DNA from: Novosphingobium clariflavum
Lineage (GTDB): Bacteria > Pseudomonadota > Alphaproteobacteria > Sphingomonadales > Sphingomonadaceae
Length of the DNA: 64,000 nt
Direction: 5' to 3'
NCBI RefSeq assembly: GCF_026420865.1
Contig: NZ_JAPCWC010000014.1
Location: forward strand, 34,272 to 98,271
In this document: in pieces, positions 41,937 through 51,029 of the stretch
How positions within the stretch are numbered: the first letter of the stretch is position 1
Layout of the letters: each line of letters starts with the position of its first letter
Program-made: the position numbers and the translations under genes
Notes under the pieces: model-generated
Seen by the model: the letters and a program-made list of their open reading frames with translations, nothing else
Database searches by the model: none
Told to the model about the DNA's origin: nothing

Positions 41937-42708
41937 ATGTCCTGTAAAAAGCCAAGCGACGGCGATCGACGCCTTCTCGACAAGTCCGGATTTGCACAGG
42001 AGTTTCTGCGGCGCAATCCCCGCTATCGGTCCGACTATCAGAAGGTCATGCGCGCGAGGCGGGGCTCCACCGAGGAGCAGGAGGTGATGGCCCGGCGCTG
42101 GGGCCTCGCCTTTCCCTTGCGCGCCTGGCTCGTTCGCGGCTGACGAACCCGCGCTCTGGCAGGCGTCGCTCGCGCCGACGACGGTCATCCTCGATACGGC
42201 GCCGCCCGGCTTTGCCGAAGCCGCGCCGTTAGATCTCGACGCCTGGCCGATCATCCTGGCCGACCGCACACTCTCGACCGGCCGTCATGTCGTCCTCGGC
42301 GACATCGACGGGCCGCACCGCCTTTGGGTCCGCGATCCGCTCAAAGGCAGCGCGCTTGCCTATGTCGTCGTGCGCGACGAGGCGGTGGATCTGCGCCACG
42401 CGGCAGCGCAGCGGCTCGATCGGCGCCTGGCAGGCGCCCCGCCCATGCGCGTGCCGCCTGGCTTCGCGCCGACACCGTTCCAGCGGCGGCGTCTTGGCAT
42501 GCTTCTCGACATTCTCGATGCCGTTCTGGGCCGTGAGCGAACCGGGATCACGACCCACGAGATCGCCCGCCGCCATGTCTATCCCGCCATGACCATCGGC
42601 CGCGGCAATGAATGGAAATCCTCCGCCGAGCGCCGCCGCACCCAGCGCCTGATCGACGAGGCGCTCGCGCTCATGAACGGGGGATACCGCGCCTTGCTGC
42701 GGGGCTGA
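41937..42708 (+). CDS. DUF6499-DUF2285 regulator made by a +1 frameshift (FseA-like)
   Basis: The first frame (41937-42143, 68 aa) starts after GGGAGA and encodes a DUF6499-type domain (LDKSGFAQEFLRRNPRYRSDY, RRWGLAFP). It runs into a stop, while the +1 frame, open from 42118 to 42708, continues with FAADEPALWQASLAP and a complete DUF2285 domain (FQRRRLGMLLDILDAV, ARRHVYP, SAERRRTQRLIDEAL). The shift point is TTT-CCC-TTG (42111-42119): a tRNA on CCC can slip to CCT, and TTG is a rare codon in this GC-rich DNA. In Mesorhizobium ICEMlSymR7A, FseA is made by programmed +1 frameshifting between two such ORFs and activates rdfS. An RdfS-like gene lies directly downstream here. A simple inactivating mutation is the alternative. 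Confidence 0.7.
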
Positions 42709-42835
42709 TCCCGCCGGTGCGACAAAAACGCATGGGCCAAAACAACCGCTCCATCCCGACGCTCATGCTCCGCCACTTTCCTCCAGTCCGGTCGATCGCC
42801 GCCGTGCGTGATCCCGGCTTCGATGGAGGAACATC

Positions 42836-43096
42836 ATGGAGCAAGCAGCACCGCGCGCGCCGCAATTTCTCAAGACACCCGATGCCGCAGCGCGGCTCGG
42901 TCTTTCCCCGCGTACCCTCGAAAAGCATCGCTGTTATGGGACCGGCCCCAATTTCCACAAGCTGGGCGGACGCGTCGTCTATTCGATCGAGGCGCTCGAC
43001 GCCTGGGCGGAACTTGGCCGGCGGCGTTCGACCTCCGATCCGGGCACCGGCGTCTGCCTTCCCGCCAAGCGGTTCGAAGCGCAGCCGGAGCGCTGA
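42836..43096 (+). CDS. AlpA/RdfS-like excisionase or regulator
   Basis: An 86-residue protein with a MerR/AlpA-type helix-turn-helix: FLKTPDAAARLGLSPRTLEKH, then FHKLGGRVVYSIEALDAWAE. GGAGG lies upstream of the ATG. RdfS-family proteins of this form are recombination directionality factors that help excise ICEs and can also activate transfer genes. The position between the DUF2285 regulator and repA/traF matches the rdfS region of rhizobial ICEs. No integrase is in the window to pair it with. Confidence 0.75.
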   Translation: MEQAAPRAPQFLKTPDAAARLGLSPRTLEKHRCYGTGPNFHKLGGRVVYSIEALDAWAELGRRRSTSDPGTGVCLPAKRFEAQPER

Positions 43097-43100
43097 GGCC

Positions 43101-43985
43101 GTGCCACGCCGCCCATCATCCTCTACCGTGACACGGCTCGAACGCACGCAGCTCGACCTGTTCCGGTCGGTGCCGGCCAATCCGGCGCCGCGCGACGCGC
43201 AGGATCTCATGTCCTGGCCCTTCTTCAGCCTCGCCAAATCGCGGCGCGTCGCACCGATCGATTTCCGCATGGGCGAGACCTGGATCTCGGTAGAAGCCGT
43301 GCCCGAACATGGTATGGCGACCATCTGGGACGCCGACATACTGATCTGGGCGGCGAGCCAGCTCGTCGAGGCGCGCGATGCCGGGCGGCCGACCTCGCGG
43401 CTCATGGCGACGACCCCGCATGAGATACTGACCTATATTCGGCGCGGCACGGGCCGCGACAATTATGATCGGCTGAAGGCTGCGCTGGACCGGCTCCAGT
43501 CAACGACCGTCGCCACGTCGATCCGCCAGCAGCATCAGCGCCGCCGCCATCGTTTCTCGTGGATCAACGAGTGGCAGGAGCGGCTCGACGCGCAAGGGCG
43601 GCCGCTCGGGATCGAGCTGATCCTGCCCGACTGGTTTTATGCAGGCGTGCTCGACCGCGCGCTCGTGCTGACGATCGACCGGGCTTATTTCGATCTGACC
43701 GGCGGCCTTGAACGCTGGCTCTACCGGATCGTGCGCAAGCATGGCGGCCGCCAGGCGGCGGGCTGGAGCTTCGACTTCGAGCATCTGCACATGAAGTCGG
43801 GCGCGCTCTCGCCATTGAAGCGCTTCGCCTTCGAATTGCGCGCGATCGTGCAGCGCCAGCCGCTCCCCGGCTACACGCTCAGGATCGAACATGCCCTGGG
43901 CAAGGAGCGTCTCAATTTCGCGCCGGTTCCGGTCGATCCGCTCGATGCAGCGATGCGCCGGCTCAAGCTCCCGGCCTGTGGATAA
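43101..43985 (+). CDS. repA: Replication initiator RepA (RPA family)
   Basis: A 294-residue protein starting at GTG 5 bases after the excisionase stop. Residues ~40-280 show the RPA-family pattern: LMSWPFFSLAKSRRVAPIDF, IWDADILIWAASQL, ATTPHEILTYIRRGTGRDNY, LTGGLERWLYRIVRKHGG and FAFELRAIV. It probably initiates replication, either as a plasmid or during a transient extrachromosomal ICE phase. Three iterons follow its stop. A ParA gene, often found next in such clusters, is absent here. Confidence 0.85.
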   Translation: MPRRPSSSTVTRLERTQLDLFRSVPANPAPRDAQDLMSWPFFSLAKSRRVAPIDFRMGETWISVEAVPEHGMATIWDADILIWAASQLVEARDAGRPTSRLMATTPHEILTYIRRGTGRDNYDRLKAALDRLQSTTVATSIRQQHQRRRHRFSWINEWQERLDAQGRPLGIELILPDWFYAGVLDRALVLTIDRAYFDLTGGLERWLYRIVRKHGGRQAAGWSFDFEHLHMKSGALSPLKRFAFELRAIVQRQPLPGYTLRIEHALGKERLNFAPVPVDPLDAAMRRLKLPACG

Positions 43986-43994
43986 GGCCCGTGC

Positions 43995-44146
43995 GAGTCG
44001 TCCTATCAGGAACCGCCGGAGTCGTCCCATCGGGAACCCGAGAGTCGTCCTATCGGGAACCGTGGAGGTTCGGAAACCCGCAGAAATCCGCGCAAAATCA
44101 GCGCCCCTCTAACCATCCTAATAGAGAAGAATATTTCATATTCTTC
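43995..44146. repeat. Three iterons and AT-rich palindrome, candidate origin
   Basis: Three 20-base direct repeats of GAGTCGTCCTATCGGGAACC lie at 43995-44014, 44019-44038 and 44042-44061, with one or two mismatches and a 23-24 base period. They start 10 bases after repA. About 60 bases on, an AT-rich palindrome GAAGAATAT-TTC-ATATTCTTC (44126-44146) could be the melting element. The arrangement is that of an iteron origin bound by the adjacent Rep protein. Confidence 0.65.
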
Positions 44147-44262
44147 CTAACCCGGCGCCGGGCTGTGGATTTCGCGCAGCGCGCGCCGACGCCCGCATTG
44201 CCGCCACACTACCGCTCGGTGGCGGGCGGGCTGCACTTCATTCCCATTCCCGGAGAAGCCCC

Positions 44263-44781
44263 ATGAACCACCCGCTTGCCTGCGGGCGCGGCGCCGCGCG
44301 TACCGCATCGCCGCTTCGCAAGGACTGCACCGAGATCGAACTGATCTGGCTCGAGAAGCGGCTCGAGCACTGGATCCGTTTCGGCCGGATCGCGTCGGAG
44401 CGCATCGTCAGCCGCAAGACGCGCATCGTCGCCTTCCGGCCCGATGCTGTCGTCGCGTTCGTGCGCTGGTCGGCCAACGACTTCGGCACTGTCCATTCGC
44501 GCATCGACATCCTGCGCGCGGTGCGTCCGGGCGAGGCCTATACGACCGCGCCCTTCGTGCGGCCGGGCGGCGAGTTGCTGCTCTCGATCCAGGGCTGGCC
44601 GAAGGTCCACAAGGTGCTCGAGACCATCGACAGCATCGAGGCCGAAGGGCTCGATCCCTGCGACGTCGCGCCCGAGCACTGGCGGCATGTCCATAACCGG
44701 CTGAGCGCAGGCGAACCGGCGCGCGCCTATACCGTGGAACGCCATCAGGCATGGCTCAAACGCAAGGTGCTCGGTCAATGA
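44263..44781 (+). CDS. DUF2840 protein
   Basis: A 172-residue protein with the DUF2840 pattern: TEIELIWLEKRLEHWIRFG, RIVAFRPDAVVAFVRWSANDFGT, SRIDILRA and LLSIQGWPKVHKVLE. It is a conserved gene between repA (or parA) and traF in alphaproteobacterial conjugative elements, function unknown. It overlaps traF by ATGA. Confidence 0.85.
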   Translation: MNHPLACGRGAARTASPLRKDCTEIELIWLEKRLEHWIRFGRIASERIVSRKTRIVAFRPDAVVAFVRWSANDFGTVHSRIDILRAVRPGEAYTTAPFVRPGGELLLSIQGWPKVHKVLETIDSIEAEGLDPCDVAPEHWRHVHNRLSAGEPARAYTVERHQAWLKRKVLGQ

Positions 44782-45377
44782 GCCGCCGTCCGCTCTCCCA
44801 CTTCGTGCCGCACATCGCTGGCGCCGTAATTGGTGTCACGCTGGTCGCGGCAGTTCTGCCGCTGCCCAAGCTGCTGCTCTGGAACGCCAGCGCCAGTGCG
44901 CCCATCGGCCTTTATCGCGTCAATCCGTTTGCCCGGCCGGCGGTCGGCGACATGGTCGCCGTCGCGCCGCCGCCCGCGCTCGCCCGGTTCATGGCCGAGC
45001 GCCATTATCTGCCCGTCGGCGTGCCGTTGCTCAAGCATGTCGCCGCGCGTCCGGGCGCGCTGATCTGCCGCCGCGGTGCGACGGTGACGATCGACGCGCG
45101 CACCGTCGCGGTCGCGCGCGTGTCCGACAGCCATGGCCGAACGTTGCCGGTCTGGTGCGGCTGCCGCGTCCTCAGGACCGACGAACTGTTCCTGCTCAAC
45201 GCTGCGCCCGACAGCCTCGACGGGCGCTATTTCGGGCCGATTCCAGCCTCCGGCCTGATCGGCCGCGCCACCCCGATCCTCACCCGCGACACACCGAATG
45301 CGCCGCTGCGCTGGCGCTCCGGCTGCGCGCAGGGTGCCCCTCTCACCAGCGAAGAAGGAGACATCTTATGCAGATAG
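44778..45377 (+). CDS. traF: TraF, S26 signal-peptidase-like conjugation protein
   Basis: A 199-residue protein with an N-terminal membrane anchor (residues ~12-35), the S26 catalytic Ser40 region (NASASAPIGLYRV) and the Lys general base in LLKHVAARPG (~86); SLDGRYFGPIP is a later family motif. TraF matures and cyclises the pilin (TrbC) in IncP-type systems and acts at the inner membrane. It overlaps DUF2840 upstream and the DUF736 gene downstream. Confidence 0.9.
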   Translation: MSRRPLSHFVPHIAGAVIGVTLVAAVLPLPKLLLWNASASAPIGLYRVNPFARPAVGDMVAVAPPPALARFMAERHYLPVGVPLLKHVAARPGALICRRGATVTIDARTVAVARVSDSHGRTLPVWCGCRVLRTDELFLLNAAPDSLDGRYFGPIPASGLIGRATPILTRDTPNAPLRWRSGCAQGAPLTSEEGDILCR

Positions 45378-45712
45378 GTTGCTTCACCCAAGACGGCGAC
45401 GGGTTCGTCGGCCGTCTGCGCACGCTCACGCTCGATGTCGCGCTGCGGCTCGTGCCGACCGGCCTCACCGGGCACGGCCGCGCGCCGGACTGGCGCGCCC
45501 ATCTCGACGACGACAGCACACCTGAAGGCATTGGTCCCGAGGTCGGATCGGGCTGGAACCATGACGGCAAGGCCGGTGCCTTCGTCGCGGTCCAGCTCGA
45601 TTGTCCGGGTTTCGCCCGTCCGATCCGCGCCAATCTCCTGCGCTCCAATCGCGGCGATGACGGCCATGTCCTGCTCTGGTCGCCGCGCCTGCGGCGTCCG
45701 AAAGCGGAGTGA
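45368..45712 (+). CDS. DUF736 protein, third copy
   Basis: A 114-residue divergent DUF736 protein: MQIGCFTQDGDGFVGRLRTL, PEVGSGWNHDGK (the GAGW-like element), FVAVQLDCPGFARPIRANL and a terminal LLWSPRLRR. It overlaps the end of traF by 10 bases, so it is expressed with the transfer genes. The function is unknown. Confidence 0.8.
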   Translation: MQIGCFTQDGDGFVGRLRTLTLDVALRLVPTGLTGHGRAPDWRAHLDDDSTPEGIGPEVGSGWNHDGKAGAFVAVQLDCPGFARPIRANLLRSNRGDDGHVLLWSPRLRRPKAE

Positions 45713-45715
45713 ACC

Positions 45716-46504
45716 GTGCGCATCCGCTTCGCGTCGCGCTGCCGGTCCTGCGCCGTTCGCCTCGCTGGCGCATCGGCCTTGACCGGCACACTCGTCTCCC
45801 TCTTTCCGGCCACGCCAGTGCTGGCCACCGTGCCTGCCGCTGCCGCGACGGAGCATCTCTACGCCGCCCATGTGACCGAAGCCGCACAGCGCTTCGGTAT
45901 TCCCGAGGCGTGGATCTGGGCGGTGATGCGCGCCGAGAGCAACGGCGATCCGGCGGCGGTTTCGCGCGCCGGCGCCATGGGGCTCATGCAGATCATGCCC
46001 GGCACCTGGGGTCAGCTTACCGTGCGCTACGGGCTCGGCGACAATCCGTGGGACGTGCGCGCGAACGTTCACGCTGGCGCGGCATACCTGCGCGAGATGG
46101 TCGATCGGTATCGCGATCTGCCCACCGCGCTCGCCGCCTATAATGCGGGTCCGGGCCGCGTTGATGATTGGCGCCGGCGCGGCCGCCCGCTTCCCGCCGA
46201 GACGATCGCCTATGTCGCGAAGGTCGCGCCCTACTTCGGCACTTCCGGCGTCGCTTCGCCTACCGTCGTGCCCGCAATTCCGCGCGCACCGGCTCCGCCA
46301 TCCTGGCGCGACGCGGCGCTCTTCGTGCAGCGCGGCAACGGCACTTCGGACGGCGGCGAAGCCGCCGCCGATCCCCCATACATCGCGCAGCCGGCCGACA
46401 TCGCGTCCGCGCATCTCCCGTCGCCTTCCGGCCACCCGGCTCTGCCTTCCTCGCCCGGCTCACATGGCCTCTTCGTCCCGCTTTCCGGGCGGAACGAACA
46501 ATGA
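45716..46504 (+). CDS. Lytic transglycosylase of the conjugation system
   Basis: A 262-residue exported protein. A signal peptide (to about residue 43, ...AAAATEHLY) precedes an SLT domain with the catalytic Glu in MRAESNGDP, GAMGLMQIMPGTW and AYNAGPGRV. It should cut peptidoglycan to let the transfer channel cross the wall (VirB1/TrbN role). The C-terminal ~80 residues are Pro/Ala-rich and probably disordered. The start is GTG, 3 bases after the DUF736 stop. Confidence 0.9.
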   Translation: MRIRFASRCRSCAVRLAGASALTGTLVSLFPATPVLATVPAAAATEHLYAAHVTEAAQRFGIPEAWIWAVMRAESNGDPAAVSRAGAMGLMQIMPGTWGQLTVRYGLGDNPWDVRANVHAGAAYLREMVDRYRDLPTALAAYNAGPGRVDDWRRRGRPLPAETIAYVAKVAPYFGTSGVASPTVVPAIPRAPAPPSWRDAALFVQRGNGTSDGGEAAADPPYIAQPADIASAHLPSPSGHPALPSSPGSHGLFVPLSGRNEQ

Positions 46505-46748
46505 GCGGTCATGGCGTCCGCTGGTGTTGGCAGGCGTGGAATCTACTGCGTCGGAAAAGAGAACAACGCATTGGAATCGAAGGGGAAAGTCGATGGCGAG
46601 ATAAAAGGGCCGCCACCTGTGGGGCGTCATGTGGTTGTAAGTCGGGGAGATTTTCGGGTGGCACCGGATTTGGCCCGGTGGCTCGATTTTTCGATTATCG
46701 CGGGAAGTCAGCTTGTTGGCGGGTGGCAGCACGGATTTCGGGGCCGTG
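46505..46748. other. Intergenic region before the relaxase, possible oriT
   Basis: These 244 bases have no convincing gene and are richer in A/T than the flanks. Relaxase genes usually lie beside oriT, so the nick site may be here, but I see no diagnostic inverted repeat or known nic sequence. Confidence 0.25.
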
Positions 46749-48494
46749 ATGACCACCGGCGACGATGATTTCCGGGTTCGGCCGGGTAGGAGCCGCGATG
46801 CGGGCAAGGGCTCTGGCCGCAAGGTCCAGAGCCTCGCGGCACAGGTTCGCCGGGCAGCGGCCAAGGCAGGGTACAGCCGTCGGGGGCCGTCACGCGGCAA
46901 GGGCACGGGGCGCCATGGCCAAGGTCGCATCGCGCGTCTACGCACCCGCGCTCCAGCCAATGCCCGACGCGTCGTCATCAAGGCCCGTGTGGTCAGGCAC
47001 AAGGGCTCGAAGTTTCGCGCGGCGCCGCTCGCCCGGCATATCGCCTATCTGAAACGCGATGGCGTGACGCGCGATGGTCGCGAAGCCAGCCTGTTCGACG
47101 CCCGCTCCGATTCTGCGGATGGCGACACCTTCGCCGAACGCTGCGAGGACGACCGGCATCATTTTCGTTTCATCGTCTCGCCCGAGGACGCAGGTCAGAT
47201 GGCCGACCTCAAGGCGTTCACCCGTGAACTGATGGACGACTTGGGGGCCGATCTCGGCACCCGGCTCGACTGGGTGGCGGTCGATCATTGGAACACCGAC
47301 AATCCCCATATCCATGTCCTCGTGCGCGGCGTCGACGAAACCGGTGCCGATCTCGTCATCGACCGCGACTATATCCGCGAAGGCATGCGCGCCCGCGCGG
47401 AGGAGCGCGTCACGATGGAACTCGGACCGCGCACTCAGCAGGAGATCCGCGCCGCCCTGGAGCGGGAAGTTGATGCAGATCGATGGACGAGCCTCGATCG
47501 CCGTCTGCAGCGCATGGCTGATGAGATGATCGGCATGGTCGATCTGCGCCCGGGTGGCGGCGACGATCCCGAAATGCGCCGCCTGCTGATCGGCCGTGCC
47601 GGCAAGCTCGAACGGTTGGGCCTTGCCTACGGGCAAGGACCGGCGGTCTGGTCGCTGAGGCCCGGCGCGGAAAAGACGCTACGCGACCTCTCCATCCGCA
47701 CCGACATCATCAAGACCATGCACCGGGCGATGAGCGACGGCGGCCGCGTGCCCGATACCGGCAGTTTCGCTCTCCATGGTGAAGCTCCGGCCGATCCCAT
47801 CATCGGCCGCCTGGTCGAGCGCGGTCTGCACGATGAGTTGGCGGGCACGGCCTATGCGGTGATCGACGGCGCCGACGGGCGAACGCATCATCTGCGCTTC
47901 GACGATATGGAGATGACCGGCGATGCCAGACCCGGGGCGATTGTCGAGACGCGGAGCTGGCAGGACGCCAGGGGCAATACGCGCTTGTCGCTGGCGACCC
48001 GCTCCGACCTGACGCTGGCCGAACAGGTGAACGCGCCCGGCGCCACCTGGCTCGATCGCCAGCTCATCGCCCGCGAACCGGTAGCGGCCAGCGCCGGGTT
48101 CGGACTCGAGATCCGCGAGGCGATGGAAGCGCGCGCCCTCCATCTCGAAGGCGCCGGGCTCGCACAGCGGCGCGGCGCGGGCTTCCTCTTCGCGCGCGAC
48201 CTGATCGCGACTCTCAAAGACAATGAGCTCAGCCAGGAGATCAACGCCATCGCCCAGCGCACGGGTCTCGCTCACCAACCGTCTGCTGCCGGCGACTATG
48301 TGAGCGGTGTCTATCGTGAGCGCGTGACGCTCGCCTCGGGCCGGTTCGCGATGATCGACGATGGGCTTGGCTTTCAGCTCGTGCCCTGGCGGCCGGCACT
48401 CGACCAGCATCTAGGCAAGCACATCAGCGGCACGATGACGCCTGGTGGCGGCGTCGACTGGTCGCTCGGCCGCGGCCGGGGGCTTGGCCTGTGA
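46749..48494 (+). CDS. VirD2-like relaxase (DUF3363 type)
   Basis: A 581-residue protein. A basic N-terminal region is followed by the relaxase core: AYLKRDGV with a candidate nucleophile Tyr, HFRFIVSPEDAGQM, and the metal-binding histidines in HWNTDNPHIHVLVRG (~residues 181-191). The C-terminal half is DUF3363. It nicks oriT and leads the strand into the recipient with TraG. The ATG at 46749 is chosen for its MTTGDDDFRVRPGR start, typical of the family; an upstream ATG at 46713 is the alternative. Confidence 0.9.
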   Translation: MTTGDDDFRVRPGRSRDAGKGSGRKVQSLAAQVRRAAAKAGYSRRGPSRGKGTGRHGQGRIARLRTRAPANARRVVIKARVVRHKGSKFRAAPLARHIAYLKRDGVTRDGREASLFDARSDSADGDTFAERCEDDRHHFRFIVSPEDAGQMADLKAFTRELMDDLGADLGTRLDWVAVDHWNTDNPHIHVLVRGVDETGADLVIDRDYIREGMRARAEERVTMELGPRTQQEIRAALEREVDADRWTSLDRRLQRMADEMIGMVDLRPGGGDDPEMRRLLIGRAGKLERLGLAYGQGPAVWSLRPGAEKTLRDLSIRTDIIKTMHRAMSDGGRVPDTGSFALHGEAPADPIIGRLVERGLHDELAGTAYAVIDGADGRTHHLRFDDMEMTGDARPGAIVETRSWQDARGNTRLSLATRSDLTLAEQVNAPGATWLDRQLIAREPVAASAGFGLEIREAMEARALHLEGAGLAQRRGAGFLFARDLIATLKDNELSQEINAIAQRTGLAHQPSAAGDYVSGVYRERVTLASGRFAMIDDGLGFQLVPWRPALDQHLGKHISGTMTPGGGVDWSLGRGRGLGL

Positions 48495-48528
48495 TCCTCG
48501 ACATCTTCATCAGCAGGAGCTTCATCCC

Positions 48529-50580
48529 ATGAACGCGACCCGTATCCTCTGGGGCCAGGTCATCGCCGTCTTCTGCGTGACGCTGACCGGCATCTGGGCG
48601 GCAACCCAATGGACCGCGCACGCACTCGCCTATCAACCCGAACTGGGTGAGCCCTGGTTCTCGCTGGGGTCATGGCCGATCTATCCGCCGCCAGCTTTCT
48701 TCTGGTGGTGGTTCGCCTTCGATGCCTATGCACCGAAGATCTTCGAGACCGGCGCGTTGATCGCCGTGTCGGGCGCGATGGCCGGCATCGTCATCGCGAT
48801 CGGCATGTCGGTGTGGCGCGCCCGTGAGGCGAAGACGGCCGAAACCTATGGTTCGGCGCGCTGGGCCAGCGAGCGCGAAGTCAAAAAAGTGAAGATGCTC
48901 GGCGACGATGGCGTCGTTCTTGGCCACTTCGCGCAGCGCTATCTGCGCCACGATGGTCCCGAGCATGTCCTGTGCTTCGCGCCGACCCGGTCGGGCAAGG
49001 GCGTCGGCCTCGTCATACCCTCGCTCCTCACCTGGCCGGGAAGCTGCATCGTCCACGACATCAAGGGCGAGAACTGGCAGCTCACTTCGGGCTTTCGGTC
49101 ACGGCACGGCCGCGTGCTGCTGTTCGATCCCACCAATCCGGCCAGCGCCGCCTATAATCCGTTGCTGGAAGTCCGGAAGGGCGAGTGGGAAGTGCGCGAT
49201 GTCCAGAATGTCGCCGACGTGCTGGTCGATCCCGAAGGCAGCCTCGAGAAGCGCAACCATTGGGAGAAGACATCCCACGCGCTGCTGGTCGGCGCCATCC
49301 TCCATGTTCTCTATGCGGAGGAAGACAAGACGCTGGCCGGGGTCGCCGCCTTCCTCTCCGATCCGCGCCGCCCGATCGAGACCACGCTGCGGGCGATGAT
49401 GACCACCCCGCATCTGGGTGAGGCCGGCGTTCATCCCGTCGTGGCCTCGGCCGCGCGCGAGCTGCTCAACAAATCGGAGAACGAACGCTCGGGCGTGCTC
49501 AGCACCGCCATGTCGTTCCTGGGGCTCTATCGCGATCCGATCGTGGCGAGGGTGACGCGGGCCTGCGACTGGCGCATCGCCGATCTCGTCGACGGGGCCG
49601 TGCCCACTTCGCTCTATCTGGTGGTGCCGCCCTCCGACATCAGCCGCACCAAGCCGCTCATTCGCCTGATCCTCAACCAGGTCGGCCGGCGCCTGACCGA
49701 GGAACTGAACCCCAAAGGCCGTCCGCACCGGCTGCTGCTGATGCTCGACGAGTTTCCGGCGCTCGGGCGGCTCGACTTCTTTGAAAGCGCGCTCGCCTTC
49801 ATGGCGGGCTATGGGATCAAGGCGTTCCTCATCGCCCAGAGCCTCAACCAGATCGAGAAGGCCTATGGGCAGAACAATGCCATCCTCGACAATTGCCATG
49901 TCCGCGTCGCCTTCGCGACCAATGACGAGCGCACCGCCAAGCGGATCTCGGATGCGCTCGGCACCGCCACCGAAATGCGGGCGATGAAAAACTATGCCGG
50001 GCACAGGCTCTCGCCCTGGCTCGGACATTTGATGGTCTCGCGAACCGAGACGGCGCGACCCTTGCTCACGCCTGGCGAGATCATACAGCTGTCCCCGGAG
50101 GAGGAGATTGTCATGGTGGGGGGCGTACCGCCAATCCGGGCTATGAAGGCACGCTACTTCACCGATCCGCGCTTTACCGTGCGGTTGCTGCCGCCACCGA
50201 CACCCAAACCACTCGATCCGAAGCGACGGCCCAAGGATGACTGGTCCACTCTCATACCGGTGAATGCGCCGCCAGCCCCATCCTCCAATCTGCCCGCGGC
50301 TGACGACGGGGACGGGAAGGCGGAAGCCGACGATGCGGAGCCGCAGGGTAGCGATCAGGCTGACGCCGTCGACGCAGCCAATGCCGGCATCCGCCGCGAG
50401 CCCGATCTTGGCGAGCATGAGGAAATCGTTCCTCCCGCGAAGGAAATGTCTGGGCAAGAAACGCCCGATGAGGACAATCAGGATGAGGATGCCGCCCGGG
50501 CGAAACGCGAGGCAGAGCGGACCATGCGCCGCAATGCCCGTAATGCGTCGCTCGACCCGGATGACGGGATCGTGCTGTGA
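48529..50580 (+). CDS. traG: TraG/VirD4-type coupling protein
   Basis: A 683-residue inner-membrane ATPase. Two membrane segments lie at residues ~8-25 and ~78-100, Walker A APTRSGKGVGLV at ~150, Walker B LLLMLDEFPALG at ~405, and GYGIKAFLIAQSLNQIEKAYG follows. An acidic tail (~570-683) is likely flexible. It links the relaxase-DNA complex to the Trb channel. The ATG at 48529 starts the first membrane segment. It overlaps the next gene by GTGA. Confidence 0.93.
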   Translation: MNATRILWGQVIAVFCVTLTGIWAATQWTAHALAYQPELGEPWFSLGSWPIYPPPAFFWWWFAFDAYAPKIFETGALIAVSGAMAGIVIAIGMSVWRAREAKTAETYGSARWASEREVKKVKMLGDDGVVLGHFAQRYLRHDGPEHVLCFAPTRSGKGVGLVIPSLLTWPGSCIVHDIKGENWQLTSGFRSRHGRVLLFDPTNPASAAYNPLLEVRKGEWEVRDVQNVADVLVDPEGSLEKRNHWEKTSHALLVGAILHVLYAEEDKTLAGVAAFLSDPRRPIETTLRAMMTTPHLGEAGVHPVVASAARELLNKSENERSGVLSTAMSFLGLYRDPIVARVTRACDWRIADLVDGAVPTSLYLVVPPSDISRTKPLIRLILNQVGRRLTEELNPKGRPHRLLLMLDEFPALGRLDFFESALAFMAGYGIKAFLIAQSLNQIEKAYGQNNAILDNCHVRVAFATNDERTAKRISDALGTATEMRAMKNYAGHRLSPWLGHLMVSRTETARPLLTPGEIIQLSPEEEIVMVGGVPPIRAMKARYFTDPRFTVRLLPPPTPKPLDPKRRPKDDWSTLIPVNAPPAPSSNLPAADDGDGKAEADDAEPQGSDQADAVDAANAGIRREPDLGEHEEIVPPAKEMSGQETPDEDNQDEDAARAKREAERTMRRNARNASLDPDDGIVL

Positions 50581-51029
50581 GTGGAGGCCAGGTCAAGCGC
50601 AGCATCCGGCTACGGGCTGATCTGGTGCGCCGTCTCGCCGATCATGCCGCCGCGCGCAGCACCAGCCAGGCCGCGATCATCGAGGCTGCGCTGGAATCCT
50701 TCCTGTCGCCCGACGCCGCCGAGCGACTTGAAGCAGCACTTGCCCGCCGGCTCGACCGGTTGACCCGTGATCTCGGCCGCCTCGAATGGCATGTCGAACT
50801 GTCGAACGAGACTCTCGCGCTGTTTGTGCGAAACTGGCTCAATGCGGCGCCATCGCTCCCGGATGGCGCTACGCAGGCCGCGAGGGCGCAGGGCCGCGAG
50901 CGATGGGAGCGGTTTGTAGACATGCTGAACCGGCGCATGGAGTTGGGGCCGCGGTTCAGGAACGAGATCGCGGAAGATGTAACGAGGTCGACTCGGTCGG
51001 ATCAGGATACGGGCAGCACCAGTGAATAG
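50577..51029 (+). CDS. Ribbon-helix-helix (CopG-type) conjugation accessory protein
   Basis: A 150-residue protein with an N-terminal ribbon-helix-helix (KRSIRLRADLVRRLADHAAA, TSQAAIIEAALESFL) and a helical C-terminus. It overlaps traG by GTGA, a conserved arrangement in these trb regions. It may bind oriT DNA or regulate the trb operon. Its last 28 bases overlap the end of the convergent Fic gene. Confidence 0.8.
   Translation: MSGGQVKRSIRLRADLVRRLADHAAARSTSQAAIIEAALESFLSPDAAERLEAALARRLDRLTRDLGRLEWHVELSNETLALFVRNWLNAAPSLPDGATQAARAQGRERWERFVDMLNRRMELGPRFRNEIAEDVTRSTRSDQDTGSTSE

Noticed and set aside
43995..44061. A short CRISPR array
   Set aside because: There are only three repeats with 3-4 base gaps and no cas genes. 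The pattern fits replication iterons.
46505..46748. A defined oriT nick site
   Set aside because: The location is right, but no diagnostic inverted repeat or known nic consensus could be seen, so no site is called.
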